DNA of 64,000 nucleotides from [Actinomadura] parvosata subsp. kistnae (lineage in GTDB: Bacteria; Actinomycetota; Actinomycetes; Streptosporangiales; Streptosporangiaceae): NCBI RefSeq assembly GCF_900323885.1, contig NZ_OOHJ01000006.1, positions 806,001 through 870,000 of the forward strand. The letters are read 5' to 3'. Made by a program: the position numbers and the translations under genes. Below, in pieces: positions 15,354 through 24,042 of this stretch. The notes under the pieces were generated by a model. It was given only the letters and a program-made list of their open reading frames with translations. It did not search any database and was not told where the DNA came from. How positions within the stretch are numbered: position 1 is the stretch's first letter; each line of letters opens with the position of its first letter.

Positions 15354-16176
15354 GCCGGTCGAGGTCGGCCAGCCGCCGGGCCGGCGCGAGCCGGGCGGCC
15401 GTGGCGACGAGCAGCAGCTCGGTGACCGCGATCTCGTGGGCGAGCGGCGCGATCGGCCCGCTCGCCTCACGCGGCAGGCTGATCAGCACCTCGGCCTCGG
15501 CGGCCAGCGGGGAGCCCCAGGCGTCGGTGACGAGCACCAGCCGCGCGCCCTGCTCGCGGGCGGCGCGCACGAACCGGGCGGTGGCGGGGGAGTAGCGACG
15601 GAAGTCGTAGGCCACGACCACGTCGGAGGGCCCCAGGTCCAGCACCGTCCTGGCCCGGGCGGGCGCCCCGTCGGGGACGCGGTGCGCGTCGGGGCGCAGG
15701 CTGGCGAGCTGGCGGATCAGGTAGTCGGCCGCCAGCTCGCTCAGCGGGCCGCCGAGCGCCCACACGGTGCCCGCCCCGGCCAGCAGCACGGCGACCTTGT
15801 GGCACAGCGCCTCGGGCACGGCGGCCAGGGCGCCGTCGAGCCCGGCGCGCAGCTCCTCGGCGGCCTGGCCGAGCCCGGAGGGGCCGGAGACGTGCTCCAG
15901 GAGCTGCGAACGATCGCGCGCCCCGTCCCGTACGGCGGCCTGGAAGGCGGCGAACCCGTCGTAGCCGAGCCGGTCGAACAGCCGCGAGGCCGTCGGCGGG
16001 CTCACCCCGGCCCGCTCGGCCAGAGCGCGCAGCGAGCCGAGCGCCGCGAAGGGGTAGTCGTCGAGCAGCACCCGGACGACGGCGCGCTCCCCAGGGGGCA
16101 GCTCCGGGTAGACGGCGCCGAGGCGGGCCGCGATCGCATCGTTCTCCACGATGACAAATGTTACATCAGCCCCCAT
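15334..16176 (-). CDS. MurR/RpiR family transcriptional regulator
   Basis: A 280-residue RpiR-type protein. The HTH_6 domain is residues ~15-90 (YPFAALGSLRALAERAGVSPPTASRLFDRLGYDGFAAFQ) and a SIS domain spans about 115-255 (VWALGGPLSELAADYLIRQLASLRP, then LVLVTDAWGSPLA). SIS domains bind phosphosugars or other phosphorylated ligands. It diverges from threonine synthase across a 37-bp gap with repeated ATGTTAC boxes and a small palindrome, so it probably regulates that gene, an unusual target for the family. A GTG slightly downstream of the chosen ATG could be the true start. Confidence 0.9.
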   Translation of the reverse strand: MGADVTFVIVENDAIAARLGAVYPELPPGERAVVRVLLDDYPFAALGSLRALAERAGVSPPTASRLFDRLGYDGFAAFQAAVRDGARDRSQLLEHVSGPSGLGQAAEELRAGLDGALAAVPEALCHKVAVLLAGAGTVWALGGPLSELAADYLIRQLASLRPDAHRVPDGAPARARTVLDLGPSDVVVAYDFRRYSPATARFVRAAREQGARLVLVTDAWGSPLAAEAEVLISLPREASGPIAPLAHEIAVTELLLVATAARLAPARRLADLDRLTRALS

Positions 16177-16204
16177 TTGACGAAATATCCGAAACGGATG
16201 TTAC
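16158..16204. promoter_or_regulatory. Candidate RpiR operator region
   Basis: ATGTTAC occurs at 16158-16164 and 16198-16204, 40 bp apart on the same strand. Between them lies a perfect ATCCG-AAA-CGGAT palindrome (16187-16199). The cluster spans the RpiR start and ends 9 bp before the threonine synthase start, so binding would affect both genes. Confidence 0.6.
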
Positions 16205-16213
16205 GGTGCCGCC

Positions 16214-17278
16214 ATGACTACCTGGCATGGCCTGATCGACAGCCCCTACCGGCGCTGGCTGCCGGTCACCGACGACACCCCCTCCGTCTCGCTGAACGAG
16301 GGCAACACCCCGCTGCTGCGCTCGCGGCACCTGTCGGAGCTGACCGGCTGCGAGGTCTGGCTCAAGGTCGAGGGCGCGAACCCGACGGGCTCGTTCAAGG
16401 ACCGCGGCATGACGGTGGCGATCAGCCGGGCCGCCGAAGCCGGCGCGCGGGCCGTCATCTGCGCCTCCACCGGCAACACCAGCGCCTCGGCCGCCGCCTA
16501 CGCCGCCCGCGCCGGGCTGAGCGCCGCCGTCCTGGTGCCCAGGAGCGGCGTCGCGCTGGGCAAGCTGAGCCAGGCCGTCCGGTACGGGGCCGAGATCGTC
16601 GAGATCGACGGCACGTTCGACGACTGCCTGCGCGTGGCCCGCGAGCTGGCCGCGCACCACCCGATCGCGCTGGTCAACTCGGTCGGCAACGAGCTGCGCC
16701 TGGCCGGGCAGCGCACCGTGGCCTACGAGGTGGTCGACGCCCTCGGCGACGCGCCCGACGTGCACTGCCTGCCGGTGGGCAACGGCGGCAACATCACCGC
16801 CACCTGGGGCGGCTACCGCAACTACCGCGAAGCGGGGCTGTCCTCCCGGCTGCCGCGCCTGTGGGGCTTCCAGGCGGCCGGCGCGGCCCCGTTCGTGCGC
16901 GGTGAGCCCGTCGCGCGGCCGCGCACGGCGGCCACCGCGATCAACATCGGCAGCCCCGCCACCTGGGACGCCGCCCTGGCCGCCCGCGACGAGTCCGGCG
17001 GGTTCATCGCCGCGGTGACCGACGAGCAGATCTTCGCGGCGTACCGGCTGGTGGCCCGCCGCGACGGCGTCTTCGCCGAGCCCGCGTCGGCGGCCGGGGT
17101 GGCGGGCCTGCTCGACCTGCACGCCAGGGGCGGGCTGGAGCCGGGCCTGCGCATCGTGATCACGCTGAGCGGCAACGGGCTGAAGGACCTCGACGCGTCG
17201 CTGCGCGACGGTTACACCGCCGTCGAGACCTCGGCCGCCACCGCGGACGTGGCCCGCGCGCTCCGCCTGGCCGCCTGA
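16214..17278 (+). CDS. thrC: Threonine synthase
   Basis: A 354-residue PLP enzyme of fold type II. The PLP lysine is Lys62 in [13 protein letters not shown], the phosphate-binding turn is GNGGN in [13 protein letters not shown], and [17 protein letters not shown] is the typical threonine synthase substrate segment. The N-terminal SLNEGNTPL is also diagnostic. It converts O-phosphohomoserine to threonine and phosphate in the cytoplasm. Unusually it is not next to homoserine dehydrogenase or kinase but divergent from an RpiR regulator. A second thrC may exist elsewhere, in which case this copy could act on a related phosphorylated amino acid. Confidence 0.9.
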   Translation: MTTWHGLIDSPYRRWLPVTDDTPSVSLNEGNTPLLRSRHLSELTGCEVWLKVEGANPTGSFKDRGMTVAISRAAEAGARAVICASTGNTSASAAAYAARAGLSAAVLVPRSGVALGKLSQAVRYGAEIVEIDGTFDDCLRVARELAAHHPIALVNSVGNELRLAGQRTVAYEVVDALGDAPDVHCLPVGNGGNITATWGGYRNYREAGLSSRLPRLWGFQAAGAAPFVRGEPVARPRTAATAINIGSPATWDAALAARDESGGFIAAVTDEQIFAAYRLVARRDGVFAEPASAAGVAGLLDLHARGGLEPGLRIVITLSGNGLKDLDASLRDGYTAVETSAATADVARALRLAA

Positions 17279-17309
17279 AACAACGAGAAGTAACCGTTCA
17301 GTAACGTTA

Positions 17310-17325
17310 CGTGACTTCGGTCACG
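17310..17325. terminator. TTCG-tetraloop hairpin after threonine synthase
   Basis: CGTGAC-TTCG-GTCACG forms a 6-bp stem closed by an unusually stable TTCG (UUCG) tetraloop, 31 bp past the thrC stop. It directly follows the palindrome GTAACGTTAC (17301-17310). It may end thrC transcription or be a leader element of the nuclease gene. Confidence 0.5.
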
Positions 17326-17434
17326 GGCACGAATGTCGCGACAAAGCCGACGAGGCGGCCGATAAGGCCATACGCCCCTCCATCGGCCTATCGCGCCTGC
17401 GCCGGCGATCTCCCCTTTCGAGAGGAACGCCACC

Positions 17435-18070
17435 GTGCCCGCACGTCCCCCCGCCCTGCTGCCCACCCTGCTGCCCACCCTGCGGCGGGCGAGCGCCGCC
17501 GCCCTGCTGCTCACCGCCGCGGCGGCGGCGCCCGTCACCGCGCCCGACACCGCTCCCTGCGAACGCCACCTGCGGCCCGCCCACACCTACCAGGCCCACC
17601 AGCAGACCTTCACCACCGACCAGCAAGGACGCCCCGTCGAGGCCCTGGCCAGGAAGCTCGTAGACAAGGCCGCCGAGCGTACCGACTGCCAGAGCACCGT
17701 GGGCAACTGGGGCGGCAAGGGCGACTGGAACGGCGGCCACCTCATCGCCGCCTCCTTCGACGGCGTCGGGATGCGCTACAACCTCGTCCCGATGCAGGGC
17801 AGGCAGATCAACCAGGGCCTGATGAAGGCCGTCGAGGACGGCGCCCGCTCCTGCCTGCGCGGCGACGTCCCCGTCACCGACTACCGCGTCCGCCTGCGCT
17901 ACCCCGACCGCACCACCCTCGCCCCCGACCGGATCCGCATCACCCTGTCGGCCTCCCGGAAGCTGGACTTCACCCTGCCCAACCACGCCCTGCCCGCCAA
18001 GGAATTCGACTCCGAGCAGGACAGGATCGACAAGGCGTTCCGGGACGCCCGCTGCTCCGATCCCGCCTGA
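17435..18070 (+). CDS. Secreted DNA/RNA non-specific endonuclease
   Basis: A 211-residue protein with a signal peptide (LLPTLLPTLRRASAAALLLTAAAAAPVTAP) from a GTG start after a GAGAGGAAC site. The core NGGHLIAASFDGVG followed by YNLVPMQGRQINQG corresponds to the beta-beta-metal NUC active site (family Endonuclea_NS_2): the GGHL His acts as general base and the later Asn near INQG coordinates the metal. The usual DRGH is NGGH here, a tolerated variant. It probably degrades nucleic acid outside the cell for nutrition or competition. No immunity partner or toxin-delivery domain is adjacent, so a secreted housekeeping nuclease is favoured over a polymorphic toxin. Confidence 0.85.
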   Translation: MPARPPALLPTLLPTLRRASAAALLLTAAAAAPVTAPDTAPCERHLRPAHTYQAHQQTFTTDQQGRPVEALARKLVDKAAERTDCQSTVGNWGGKGDWNGGHLIAASFDGVGMRYNLVPMQGRQINQGLMKAVEDGARSCLRGDVPVTDYRVRLRYPDRTTLAPDRIRITLSASRKLDFTLPNHALPAKEFDSEQDRIDKAFRDARCSDPA

Positions 18071-18163
18071 AGGGCCGGTATCGTTCGCTCGCAGATGATT
18101 CGGCGCAATGTTGTGGGATACCTCCATGCCCGCTCGTGACCATCGTGGTGTGGGATCTACCCC

Positions 18164-18763
18164 ATGAGGAAACAGCGCGGGTTCGCGATGCGGACCCTGG
18201 CGAGAGTGGCCGTGTTCGCGGCGCTGATCGCCGTACTCGGCCTGCCCGGATCGCTGAACGTCTTCGGCAACGCCGTCCCGATCACGTTGCAGACCATGGG
18301 GGTGATGCTCGCCGGCGCCGTCCTCGGCTCCTGGCGGGCGGCGCTGGCCGTCGTGGTGCTGCTCGTGCTGGTGGCCGCCGGCCTGCCGCTGCTGGCCGGC
18401 GGGCGGGGCGGCCTCGGCGTGTTCACCGGGCCGTCGGCCGGCTACCTGGTCGGGTGGGTGGCGGGCGCGGCGGTGACGGGCTGGCTCGTGGAGCGCGGCG
18501 GGCGCGACCCCGGCCTCGTCCGCCTCATCGTGGCGTGCCTGGTGGGCGGCGTGGGCGTGATCTACCTGTTCGGCATCCCGGTGCAGGCGCTCGTCACCGG
18601 GATCTCCCTCCGCCGGGCGGCCTGGCTCAGCCTCATCTTCCTGCCCGGCGACGTGATCAAGGCCGTGCTCGCCTCCCTCGTCGCCAGGGGCACCCAGCGC
18701 GCCTACCCCGACGCGGTGCCCGCCGTGCACCAGGAGCGCCTGCGCTCGGGCGGGGGGCGTTGA
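18164..18763 (+). CDS. bioY: Biotin transporter substrate-binding subunit BioY
   Basis: A 199-residue membrane protein with about six helices. NVFGNAVPITLQTMGVMLAGAVLGSWRAAL is the hallmark BioY segment near residue 40-60, and GRGGLGVFTGPSAGYLVGW follows. This is the S-component of an energy-coupling-factor importer for biotin. The ATPase (bioM) and the T-subunit (bioN) lie 2.5 kb downstream in the same direction, with a ligase-like and a thiolase gene between, all closely spaced. No biotin-regulator (BioQ or BirA) site was obvious in the 93-bp leader. Confidence 0.92.
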   Translation: MRKQRGFAMRTLARVAVFAALIAVLGLPGSLNVFGNAVPITLQTMGVMLAGAVLGSWRAALAVVVLLVLVAAGLPLLAGGRGGLGVFTGPSAGYLVGWVAGAAVTGWLVERGGRDPGLVRLIVACLVGGVGVIYLFGIPVQALVTGISLRRAAWLSLIFLPGDVIKAVLASLVARGTQRAYPDAVPAVHQERLRSGGGR

Positions 18764-18770
18764 CCCGTCC

Positions 18771-20179
18771 ATGCCCGTAGCCCGACACGTCCTGTCGCAC
18801 GCCGCCGAGCGCCCGTCCCGGCTCGCGGTGCGCGGCCCTTCGTCCGAGCTCACCTACTCCGCGCTCGCCCGCCGGATCGACGGCGCCGCCCGGCACCTGC
18901 GCCGCCTCGGCCTCGGGCCCGGCGCGCTGGTCGCCGTCGCGCCCGCCGATCCGGTGGAGCTGCTGGTCGCCGTGCTGGCGGCCGACCTGGCCGGCGCCAC
19001 GCCGCTGGTCGGCGACCCCGCCTGGGACCGCGAGCGGTGGGGGCAGGTCACCGGCGAGCACCTGGCGGCCCACATCGACGCCCCGCTCCCGCACGTACCA
19101 GGCCACGACCCCCACCCTGAGGCTCGTCCCGGCGACCTGGCCTGGGCGTGCTTCAGCTCCGGCAGCACCGGACGGCCCCGCGCCATCGTGCGCACCCGCG
19201 CCTCCTGGACCGACTCCTACGCCCACCTCGACCGCCTGGCCGGGATCGGCCCCGACGACGTCGTGCTGGTGCCGGGCCCGCTGGTCTCCTCCCTGTACGC
19301 CTTCGCCGCCCTGCACGCCCTGGCCACCGGCGCGACCGCGATCCTGCCCGGCCGCTGGCCCGCCGGCCGCTCCCTGGCCGCCCACCTGGCCGGGGCGAGC
19401 GTCGTGCACGTGGTGCCGCACCGGCTGCCCGACGTGCTCCGGCAGCCGGGCTCGGTCCGCGTGGCCCTGGTCGGCGGCGCGGCACTCGAGCCGGGCGCGC
19501 GGGCGGCGGCCGACGCGGCCGGGGTGCGCGTCGTCTCCTACTACGGGGCCACCGAGATGTCGTTCGTCGCCATGGACGCCGACGGCGGCGGGCTGCGGCC
19601 GTTCCCCGAGGTGGAGATCGAGGTCCGCCCCCGCACCGACGGGTCCCGCACGGGCTCAGGCGAGGCCCGCACCGGCGCGCAGGCGCCGCTCGGCGAGGTG
19701 TGGGCCCGCTCGCCCTGGCTGGCCGAAGGCTACCTGGCGGGCGCCGCCGGGCCGCTGCGCCGTGACGGCGACGGCTGGGTGACCGTCGGCGACCTCGCCG
19801 AGCCGTACCGGCCGGGCCAGGTGCTGCGGCTGCGCGGGCGGGGCGACGGCGCGATCCAGACCGGCGGCGCCACCGTCGTGCCCGAGGACGTCGAGGAGGT
19901 GCTGAGGAAGGTGCCGGGCGTGGCCGACATCGTCGTGGTCGGGCTGCCGCACCCGTCCCTGGGCGCCGTGGTGACGGCCGTCGTCGAGGCGCAGGAGACC
20001 TCGGCGCCCCGCAGGGCGCTGCTGGAGGCCACCGCCAGGGGCGGGCTGGACGCGGCGCAGCGGCCCGCCGCTGGTTCGTGGTGCCGAGCCTGCCGCGCAA
20101 CCCGACGGGCAAACCGGCCCGCGCCCTGGTCGCGGCCCGGCTGGCGGGCGGCGACCCCGAGATCCGGCGGCTGGCCTGA
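18771..20179 (+). pseudogene. Class I adenylate-forming (acyl-CoA-ligase-like) enzyme, frameshifted
   Basis: The N-terminal domain is intact: ATP-binding loop FSSGSTGRPRAIV, YYGATEMSF (A5), and the hinge RLRGRGDGAIQTGG (A8), then VVPEDVEEVLRKVPGVADIVVVGLPHP. After RGGLDAAQRP the frame breaks at ~20060-20070; the last segment, RRWFVVPSLPRNPTGKPARAL, with the catalytic A10 lysine in NPTGK, is in the next frame and ends at TGA 20177. One missing base in a CGGCCCGCCG stretch explains it. A repaired protein of about 469 residues would activate a carboxylate as an acyl-adenylate or CoA thioester. It lies between bioY and the thiolase. Confidence 0.82.
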
Positions 20180-20180
20180 C

Positions 20181-21313
20181 ATGGGCGGCGACACCCCGGT
20201 GGTGGTGGCGGCCCGGCGCACGCCCATCGGCACGGCCGGGCACGCGTACAAGGAGCTGACCGTCGACCGGCTGGCCGCGCCCGTGATCGCCGCCGTCGCC
20301 GCCGACGTGCCGGGCAGGCGGATCGACGACGTGATGCTCGGCAACTGCATGGGGCCCGGCGGGAACGTGGCCCGCGTGGCGGCGCTGGCCGCCGGGCTGG
20401 GGCACGAGGTGCCCGGGCTGACGGTGGACCGGCAGTGCGGCAGCGGGCTGGCCGCGATCCTGCTGGCCGGGCAGGCCGTGCGGGCGGGCGAGTCGGACCT
20501 GGTGATCGCGGGCGGGGCCGAGAGCGCCTCGACCGCCCCGCTGCGCATGTTCAAGGGCGACTCGGAGCCGTACGCGCGGGCGCCGTTCACCCCGTCCGGC
20601 CATCCCGACCCCGACATGGGGCCGGCCGCCGAAGCGCTCGCGGCGGCGTACGGGATCGTCCGCGACCGCCAGGACGCCTACGCCTGCCGCAGCCACGCCC
20701 GCGCCCTGGCCGCCAGGCAGTCCGGGCTGTTCGAGCAGGAGATCGTCCCGATCGGGGAGCGGCGCGACGACCAGCGGCCGCGCCCGCTGCGCGCGACCTC
20801 GCTGGCCCGCCTGCCTGCGGCGTTCGTCCGGGAAGGTACAGTGACGGCCGGTAATTCCTCCCCGGTCAGCGACGGCGCCGCGGCCGTGGCCCTCGTGCCG
20901 GAGCGGCTGCGCGCGGGCCTGCCGGGGATGCGGCTGGTGGCCGGGGCCGTGGCCGGGTGCGATCCGGAGCTGCCCGGGTGGGGCCGGTGCCGGCGATCCG
21001 CCGGGTGCTGGCGCGGACGGGGGTGGACATGGGGCGGGTCGCGGCGGTGGAGATCGTCGAGGCGTTCGCGGCGCAGGTGCTGGCCGTCACCGACGCGCTC
21101 GGGCTCGACCCGCTGGGCGCCGGCGACGAGCGCGTGTGCGCCGGCGGCGGCGCGCTGGCGCTGGGCCATCCGTGGGGGGCGAGCGGGGCCGTCGTGGTGA
21201 CCCGGCTGTTCAGCCGGCTGGTCCGGGCCGGCGCCCCGCCAGGCACCCTGGGTTTGGCGGCGGCGGCCGTCGGGGGTGGGATGGGCGTGGCGGCGCTGTT
21301 CGAGGTGGTGTGA
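20181..21313 (+). pseudogene. Thiolase family protein (acetyl-CoA acetyltransferase-like), frameshifted
   Basis: Starts MGGDTPVVVAARRTPIG, 1 bp after the ligase stop. The nucleophile Cys is in TVDRQCGSGLAAI, and the block GGAESASTAP is typical. The frame breaks at ~20970-20985 (PELPGWG, then PVPAIRRVLAR in another frame) and continues through ALALGHPWGASGAVV with the catalytic His to AAAAVGGGMGVAALFEVV. One missing base restores about 377 residues. The C-terminal CxGGGxG cysteine, the usual acid/base, is Val here. It shares an operon with the biotin transporter and ligase, so a role in precursor supply or acyl chain metabolism is possible. Confidence 0.82.
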
Positions 21314-21990
21314 TGGCGATCGAGTTCGACGAGGTGCACGTCCGCCTCGGGCAGCGCGACGTGCTGCGCGGCGTCACCGCCTCCCTGACCGAGCGGCGCG
21401 TCGGCGTGGTCGGCGCCAACGGCTCCGGCAAGAGCACCCTGGCCCGCCTGGTCAACGGCCTGGCGCTGCCCACCTCCGGCAGCGTCACCGTGCTCGGCCT
21501 GGACACCAGACGCCACGCCGCGAAGATCAGGCGCGGCGTCGGCTTCCTGTTCACCGACCCCGACGCGCAGATCGTCATGCCCACCGTGGCCGAGGACGTC
21601 GCCTTCTCCCTGCGCCGCAAGGGCCTGGCGCGCGAGGAGGTCGAGCGGCGCGTGGCCGACGTCCTGGCCCGCTACGGGCTGGCCGATCACGCCGACCATC
21701 CCGCCCATCACCTGTCGGGCGGGCAGAAGCAGCTCCTGGCATTGTGCTCGGTCATGGTGCTGGAGCCCGAGATCCTGGTCATGGACGAGCCCACCACACT
21801 GCTGGACCTGCGCCACTCGCGCCAGGTCGCCGGCCTGCTCGGCGAGATGCCGCAGCAGGTGCTGGTGGTCACCCACGACCTGCCGCTGCTGACCGGTTTC
21901 GATCGGGTGCTGGTGCTCGACGAGGGCCGCGTCGTCGCCGACGGCTCCCCGGAGGAGGCCATCGGCCACTACAGGAAGCTCATGGCGTGA
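21313..21990 (+). CDS. bioM: Biotin ECF transporter ATPase BioM
   Basis: A 225-residue ABC ATPase of the CbiO/EcfA type. Walker A is GANGSGKS at residues 34-41, Q-loop region FTDPDAQIVMPTVAEDVAF, signature LSGGQKQLLAL, Walker B ILVMDEPT, and the H-switch VVTHD. The FTDPDAQ Q-loop with the following AEDVAF is specific to ECF transporters. The start ATG overlaps the thiolase stop by one base. Paired with bioN downstream (GTGA overlap) and bioY upstream, it powers biotin import. Only one ATPase is present, as in the actinobacterial and proteobacterial BioMNY type. Confidence 0.92.
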   Translation: MAIEFDEVHVRLGQRDVLRGVTASLTERRVGVVGANGSGKSTLARLVNGLALPTSGSVTVLGLDTRRHAAKIRRGVGFLFTDPDAQIVMPTVAEDVAFSLRRKGLAREEVERRVADVLARYGLADHADHPAHHLSGGQKQLLALCSVMVLEPEILVMDEPTTLLDLRHSRQVAGLLGEMPQQVLVVTHDLPLLTGFDRVLVLDEGRVVADGSPEEAIGHYRKLMA

Positions 21991-22595
21991 ACGCCCTGAC
22001 CGGCGCGTACGTGCCCGGCTCCTCCCCGCTGCACCGCCTGCCCGCCGGCGCCAAGCTGGCCGGTCTGGCCGTGGCGTGCACCGCGCTGGTGCTGCTGGGC
22101 TCCCCCCTGGCTCTGGCCGGGGCGGGGGTGGTGGTCGTGGCCCTGTACGCGCTGTCGCGGGTGGGCGTGGCGGCGGCGTGGGCGCAGGTGCGGCCGGTGC
22201 GCTGGTTCGCGGTGGCGTTGTTCGGGATGCAGCTCCTCTTCGCCGGCCTGGACGGGGCGGTCTCGACGACGCTGCGGGTGGTGCTGGCCGTGGCGCTGGC
22301 CGGGCTGGTGACGCTCACCACCCGCACCGCGGCGATGATGCGGGCGCTGGAGCGGTGCCTGTCGCCGGCCAGGTTCGTGGGGCTGGACCCGTTCCGGCTG
22401 TCGTTGCTGCTGTCGCTGACCGTACGCAGTGTGCCGGTGGTGGCCGCGCTGGCGGCCCGCGTCGGGGAGGCGCAGCGGGCCAGGGGAGTGGAGCGCAGCG
22501 TGCGGGCGTTCGCGGTGCCGCTGGTGGTCGGCGCGCTGCGGCACGCGGACGCGCTCGGCGAGGCGCTGAGCGCGCGCGGCTTCGACGACTTATAG
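21987..22595 (+). CDS. bioN: ECF transporter transmembrane subunit BioN
   Basis: A 202-residue T-component read from GTG 21987, overlapping the bioM stop by 4 bp. It has about five hydrophobic helices and the characteristic cytoplasmic coupling helices near the C-terminus, VGEAQRARGVERS and ADALGEALSARGFDDL; both carry the Ala-Arg-Gly signatures (ARG) that contact the ATPase. Together with BioM and BioY it forms the biotin importer. The operon ends here; the next gene starts 28 bp later from an AT-rich regulatory region. Confidence 0.9.
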   Translation: MNALTGAYVPGSSPLHRLPAGAKLAGLAVACTALVLLGSPLALAGAGVVVVALYALSRVGVAAAWAQVRPVRWFAVALFGMQLLFAGLDGAVSTTLRVVLAVALAGLVTLTTRTAAMMRALERCLSPARFVGLDPFRLSLLLSLTVRSVPVVAALAARVGEAQRARGVERSVRAFAVPLVVGALRHADALGEALSARGFDDL

Positions 22596-22620
22596 TTATC
22601 CCAGGGTTGACTTATATAAG
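22587..22620 (+). promoter_or_regulatory. AT-rich promoter/operator of the ArsR-SRPBCC operon
   Basis: In the 28-bp gap before the ArsR start, ACTTATA is directly repeated (about 22588 and 22610), TTGACT forms a -35-like element, and CTTATATAAG (22611-22620) is a perfect 10-bp palindrome touching the GTG start. The AT island in GC-rich DNA suggests an ArsR autoregulatory site. Confidence 0.65.
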
Positions 22621-22622
22621 CA

Positions 22623-22997
22623 GTGGCTGAAACACTGCTGGTCGTGCACGCATTCGACGTCCTCGGCGATCCGGTCCGCCGCCGGATCCTGGAGCTGCTC
22701 GCCGGCGGCGAGCGCAGCTCCGGCGAGGTCACCGCCGTCATCCAGCAGGAGTTCGGCATCTCCCAGCCGGCCGTCTCCCAGCACCTGCGGGTGCTGCGCG
22801 ACAACGGGTTCGCCAGCGTGCGGGCCGAGGGCACCCGGCGGCTGTACGCCGTCGAGCCGGGGCCGCTGCGGGAGGTCGACCTCTGGCTGGACCGCTTCCG
22901 GGGTTTCTGGGAGCAGCGCCTGGACGCCCTGGCCACGGAGCTGGCCCGGGGCAAGCGCGAACGCCGCATCACCAACGAGACGAAGGACGAACCATGA
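22623..22997 (+). CDS. ArsR family transcriptional regulator
   Basis: A 124-residue winged-helix ArsR protein: FDVLGDPVRRRILELLAGGERSSGEVTAVIQQEFGISQPAVSQHLRVLRDNGFASVRAEGTRRLYAVEP. No ELCVCDL-type metal site is present, so it belongs to the non-metal group that is usually coupled to an SRPBCC (AHSA1) gene. It starts at GTG 22623 and overlaps the next gene by 4 bp. It probably represses the three-gene operon through the CTTATATAAG palindrome. The inducer is unknown. Confidence 0.9.
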   Translation: MAETLLVVHAFDVLGDPVRRRILELLAGGERSSGEVTAVIQQEFGISQPAVSQHLRVLRDNGFASVRAEGTRRLYAVEPGPLREVDLWLDRFRGFWEQRLDALATELARGKRERRITNETKDEP

Positions 22998-23611
22998 ACA
23001 TGATCGACCATCTCACGCGGGCACACCGTGAGCTGATCGACGGCAAGCGCAAGAGCGTCGTGCTGCGCCGCCACTACGACGCCGAGGTCTCCGACGTCTG
23101 GCAGGCCATCACCGACCCCGACCGGCTGCGCCGCTGGTTCATGCCCATCAGCGGCGACCTGCGGCTGGGCGGCACGTACCAGCTCGAAGGCAACGCCGGC
23201 GGCGAGATCCTGCGCTGCGAGCCGCCGAGCCTGCTCAAGGTCTCCTGGCTGTTCGGCCCCGACCCCGGCTTCTCCGAGGTCGAGGTGCGCCTGGCCGCCG
23301 AGGACGGCGGCACCCGCTTCGAGCTCGTCCACACCGCCGAGCCGCCCGAGGAGTTCTGGTCGCAGTACGGCCCCGGCGCGACCGGCGTCGGCTGGGACCT
23401 GGCCCTGCTCGGCCTGGCCCTGCACCTGGAGGGCGGCGAGAAGGTCGACGAGGCCACCTTCCACCTCACCGAGGACGGCCGCGCCTACATCCTGGGCAGC
23501 GCCCGCTCCTGGGGCGAGGCCCACCGCGCCGCCGGCGCCCCCGACGACGTGGTGGACGAGACCGTCGCCAGGATCAACGCGTTCTACGCCCCGGAGCAGG
23601 AGGAGTCCTGA
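22994..23611 (+). CDS. SRPBCC/AHSA1-like domain protein
   Basis: A 205-residue helix-grip protein. VVLRRHYDAEVSDVWQAITDPDRLRRWFMP begins the START-like (Aha1 C-terminal) domain, LKVSWLFGPD and the closing GWDLALLGLALHLEGG complete it, and a roughly 50-residue C-terminal extension follows. These proteins bind hydrophobic ligands in a cavity. It overlaps the ArsR stop and its own stop overlaps the next ATG (TGATG), a tight three-gene operon. The ligand is unknown, and the ArsR partner may sense the same compound. Confidence 0.9.
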   Translation: MNMIDHLTRAHRELIDGKRKSVVLRRHYDAEVSDVWQAITDPDRLRRWFMPISGDLRLGGTYQLEGNAGGEILRCEPPSLLKVSWLFGPDPGFSEVEVRLAAEDGGTRFELVHTAEPPEEFWSQYGPGATGVGWDLALLGLALHLEGGEKVDEATFHLTEDGRAYILGSARSWGEAHRAAGAPDDVVDETVARINAFYAPEQEES

Positions 23612-24003
23612 TGAGGATCACCACGTTCCTGATGTTCCAGAACCGCGACGCCGAGGAGGCGATGAACTTCTACGTGTCGCTGTTCGACGACGGCAAGGTG
23701 GTCTCCGTCAAGCGCTACGGCCCCGGCGAGGACGGGCCCGAGGGCACGATCCAGCACGCCACGTTCTCGCTGGCGGGCCGGGAGTACATGTGCATCGACA
23801 GCCCCCCGGTCCACGGCTTCACCTTCACGCCGTCGATGTCGCTGTTCGTCGACTGCGACAGCGAGGAGCAGCTCCAGCGCCTCTACGACGCGCTGCTGGA
23901 GGACAGGCAGGCGCTGATGCCGCTCGGTTCGTACGGGTTCAGCAGGAAGTTCGGCTGGGTCAACGACCGTTTCGGTGTCTCCTGGCAGCTCAACCTGCCC
24001 TGA
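23611..24003 (+). CDS. VOC/PhnB-like domain protein
   Basis: A 130-residue protein of the vicinal oxygen chelate superfamily, PhnB-like (3-demethylubiquinone methyltransferase-type) subgroup. ITTFLMFQNRDAEEAMNFYVSLFDDGKV, then IQHATFSLAGREYMCIDSP and the C-terminal GWVNDRFGVSWQLNLP are diagnostic. Length and order are complete. It shares the ArsR-SRPBCC operon. Members bind small molecules or antibiotics, and most have no known catalytic role. Confidence 0.9.
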   Translation: MRITTFLMFQNRDAEEAMNFYVSLFDDGKVVSVKRYGPGEDGPEGTIQHATFSLAGREYMCIDSPPVHGFTFTPSMSLFVDCDSEEQLQRLYDALLEDRQALMPLGSYGFSRKFGWVNDRFGVSWQLNLP

Positions 24004-24042
24004 CCTGGTTTTTACGGTCGGACGAGGCCCTGGTTCTTGCGG

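Noticed and set aside
17435..18070. Nuclease as a polymorphic toxin with immunity gene
   Set aside because: It has an ordinary signal peptide and no delivery domain, and the next gene is bioY, not an immunity protein.
18071..18163. Biotin riboswitch or BioQ site before bioY
   Set aside because: No TGAAC-N3-GTTAC-like or other known element could be seen in the 93-bp leader.
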